The notes under the pieces: generated by a model
What the model was told of the DNA's origin: nothing
The model's database searches: none
The model's input: the letters and a program-made list of their open reading frames with translations, nothing else
In this document: one piece after another, positions 5,519 to 6,387 of the stretch
Layout: each line of letters starts with the position of its first letter
How positions within the stretch are numbered: position 1 is the stretch's first letter
Assembly: GCA_938028175.1 (NCBI GenBank)
Contig: CALJAE010000088.1
Location: 1-6,387, forward strand
Direction of reading: 5' to 3'
Source: an uncultured Acidimicrobiales bacterium
GTDB taxonomy: Bacteria; Actinomycetota; Acidimicrobiia; Acidimicrobiales; SZUA-35
DNA: 6,387 nt
Translations under genes and position numbers: made by a program

Positions 5519-6387
5519 CTAGCGCTGGTCAAGCGGCACATAGTCCCTTGCAGACGGCCCTGAGTACACCTGACGAGGTCTTGCGATGCGGGCACCATCC
5601 TCTATCGATTCTTGCCAATGAGCAAGCCAACCGGGCATGCGGCCGATAGCGAACAAGACAGTAAACATGTCCAGAGGGAAACCCATTGCTTGGTAAATCA
5701 GACCCGTATAGAAGTCGACATTGGGGTAGAGGTTACGGCTCTTAAAGTATTCGTCCTCGAGAGCGATTTCTTCTAGCTTTAGCGCAATATCAATTAGTGG
5801 GTTGCGTCCGGTGACTTTAAACACCTCATCGGCATGATTCTTAACGATTCGTGCACGAGGATCATATGCCTTGTAGACACGGTGGCCGAATCCCATCAAC
5901 TTGCGATCACCAGCTTTGACCGAATCGATGAAAGCATCGATGTTGTCGTACGAGCCAATCTCTTCGAGCATATGGATAACGGCTTCGTTTGCTCCACCGT
6001 GGCGTGGACCATAGAGAGCTGCCGTTGCACCTGCTGCTGAAACATAAGGGTCGGCCATTGAGGACCCAACAACTCGCATTGCGGTTGTAGAGCAGTTCTG
6101 TTCGTGGTCGCCGTGAATAATGAACAACACATCCATTGCTTTAACGAGTGCTGGATCGACTTCGTAAGAGTTGGCGACGTCGAACATCATCGACAAGAAG
6201 TTCTCGGCATACGGCTTGTTGTTGTCTGGATAGTTAAACGGCATGCCGATAGTTGCTCGGTAAGCCATGGCAGCAAGAGTCGGAACCTTTGAGATCAAAC
6301 GATTGATTTGTCTGTATCGAATGTCAGGGTCTGTGACATCTTTAGCTTCTGGATAGAAGGTCGAGAGCGCGGCAATTGCTGAGACCA
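5519..6387 (-). CDS. gltA: Citrate synthase, 5' end beyond the window
   Basis: The C-terminal 288 residues of citrate synthase, which condenses oxaloacetate with acetyl-CoA at the entry of the TCA cycle. The frame runs off the right edge without a start; the first visible residues (SAIAALSTFYPEAKD, then RYRQINRLISKVPT) match internal family sequence. Catalytic residues are all present: His129 in GPRHGGAN and His168 in GFGHRVYKAYDPRA (equivalent to E. coli His264 and His305) and Asp224 in NVDFYTG (Asp362). HGDHEQNCST (91-100) and GRMPGWLAHWQE (248-259) are also typical. The C-terminus, RPRQVYSGP..RDYVPLDQR, is of the kind seen in actinobacterial enzymes. A full-length protein would be roughly 430 residues, so about a third is missing. 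2-Methylcitrate synthase is less likely given the GltA-like DHEQNCST block and C-terminus. It converges on the peptidase gene. Confidence 0.95.
   Translation of the reverse strand, partial: VSAIAALSTFYPEAKDVTDPDIRYRQINRLISKVPTLAAMAYRATIGMPFNYPDNNKPYAENFLSMMFDVANSYEVDPALVKAMDVLFIIHGDHEQNCSTTAMRVVGSSMADPYVSAAGATAALYGPRHGGANEAVIHMLEEIGSYDNIDAFIDSVKAGDRKLMGFGHRVYKAYDPRARIVKNHADEVFKVTGRNPLIDIALKLEEIALEDEYFKSRNLYPNVDFYTGLIYQAMGFPLDMFTVLFAIGRMPGWLAHWQESIEDGARIARPRQVYSGPSARDYVPLDQR

Noticed and set aside
5834..6292. Short open frames on both strands inside gltA
   Set aside because: They lie over the conserved catalytic part of citrate synthase and have no motifs of their own.
5519..6298. A 259-residue citrate synthase starting at TTG 6298
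   Set aside because: The same frame stays open to the right edge and encodes 29 more residues of typical citrate synthase sequence. The TTG is an internal Leu codon.
1..6387. tRNA, rRNA, CRISPR array, insertion sequence, riboswitch or phage gene
   Set aside because: None was seen on either strand. There are no regularly spaced repeats, transposase motifs or cloverleaf-like sequences.

Overview
The window has moderate GC (roughly half, by eye) and reads like an actinobacterial chromosome segment. Support comes from the actinobacterial style of the citrate synthase C-terminus, use of GTG and TTG starts, and -10-like hexamers lying 6-7 nt before two start codons, which suggests leaderless mRNAs. 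The lineage is an inference. A moderate-GC aquatic actinobacterium would fit, but no rRNA or other marker is present.

Left part: a cell-envelope protein (signal peptide, small domain, one membrane span, Arg- and Gly-rich tail) is encoded on the minus strand and cut by the left edge. It diverges across a 74-bp gap from a plus-strand peroxiredoxin-like protein of the CPF-V / MGCNIKWK type. Two plus-strand genes of unknown function follow (1629-2663 and 2737-3720). They are diverged tandem paralogues sharing an LCxLDV N-terminus, an FA[VI]SRG...DDxF block and a CPA...DFDxxPIS block.

Middle: the second unknown gene meets the minus-strand thiol peroxidase gene bcp tail to tail with a 12-bp overlap. 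The overlap is a perfect palindrome, so both proteins end in Leu-Gly-Ala-stop. The likely bcp terminator (9-bp stem plus T-run) lies inside the 3' coding end of the unknown gene. bcp starts at TTG behind a good ribosome binding site and diverges from an M24-family Xaa-Pro peptidase gene.

Right part: the peptidase gene converges on a citrate synthase gene (gltA, minus strand, 5' end beyond the window). The 171-bp gap holds up to three hairpins, best oriented to end gltA transcription. No tRNA, rRNA, CRISPR array, insertion sequence or phage gene is seen. The window is mostly housekeeping (redox defence, peptide turnover, TCA cycle); the novel element is the uncharacterised tandem paralogue pair between two peroxiredoxin-type genes.
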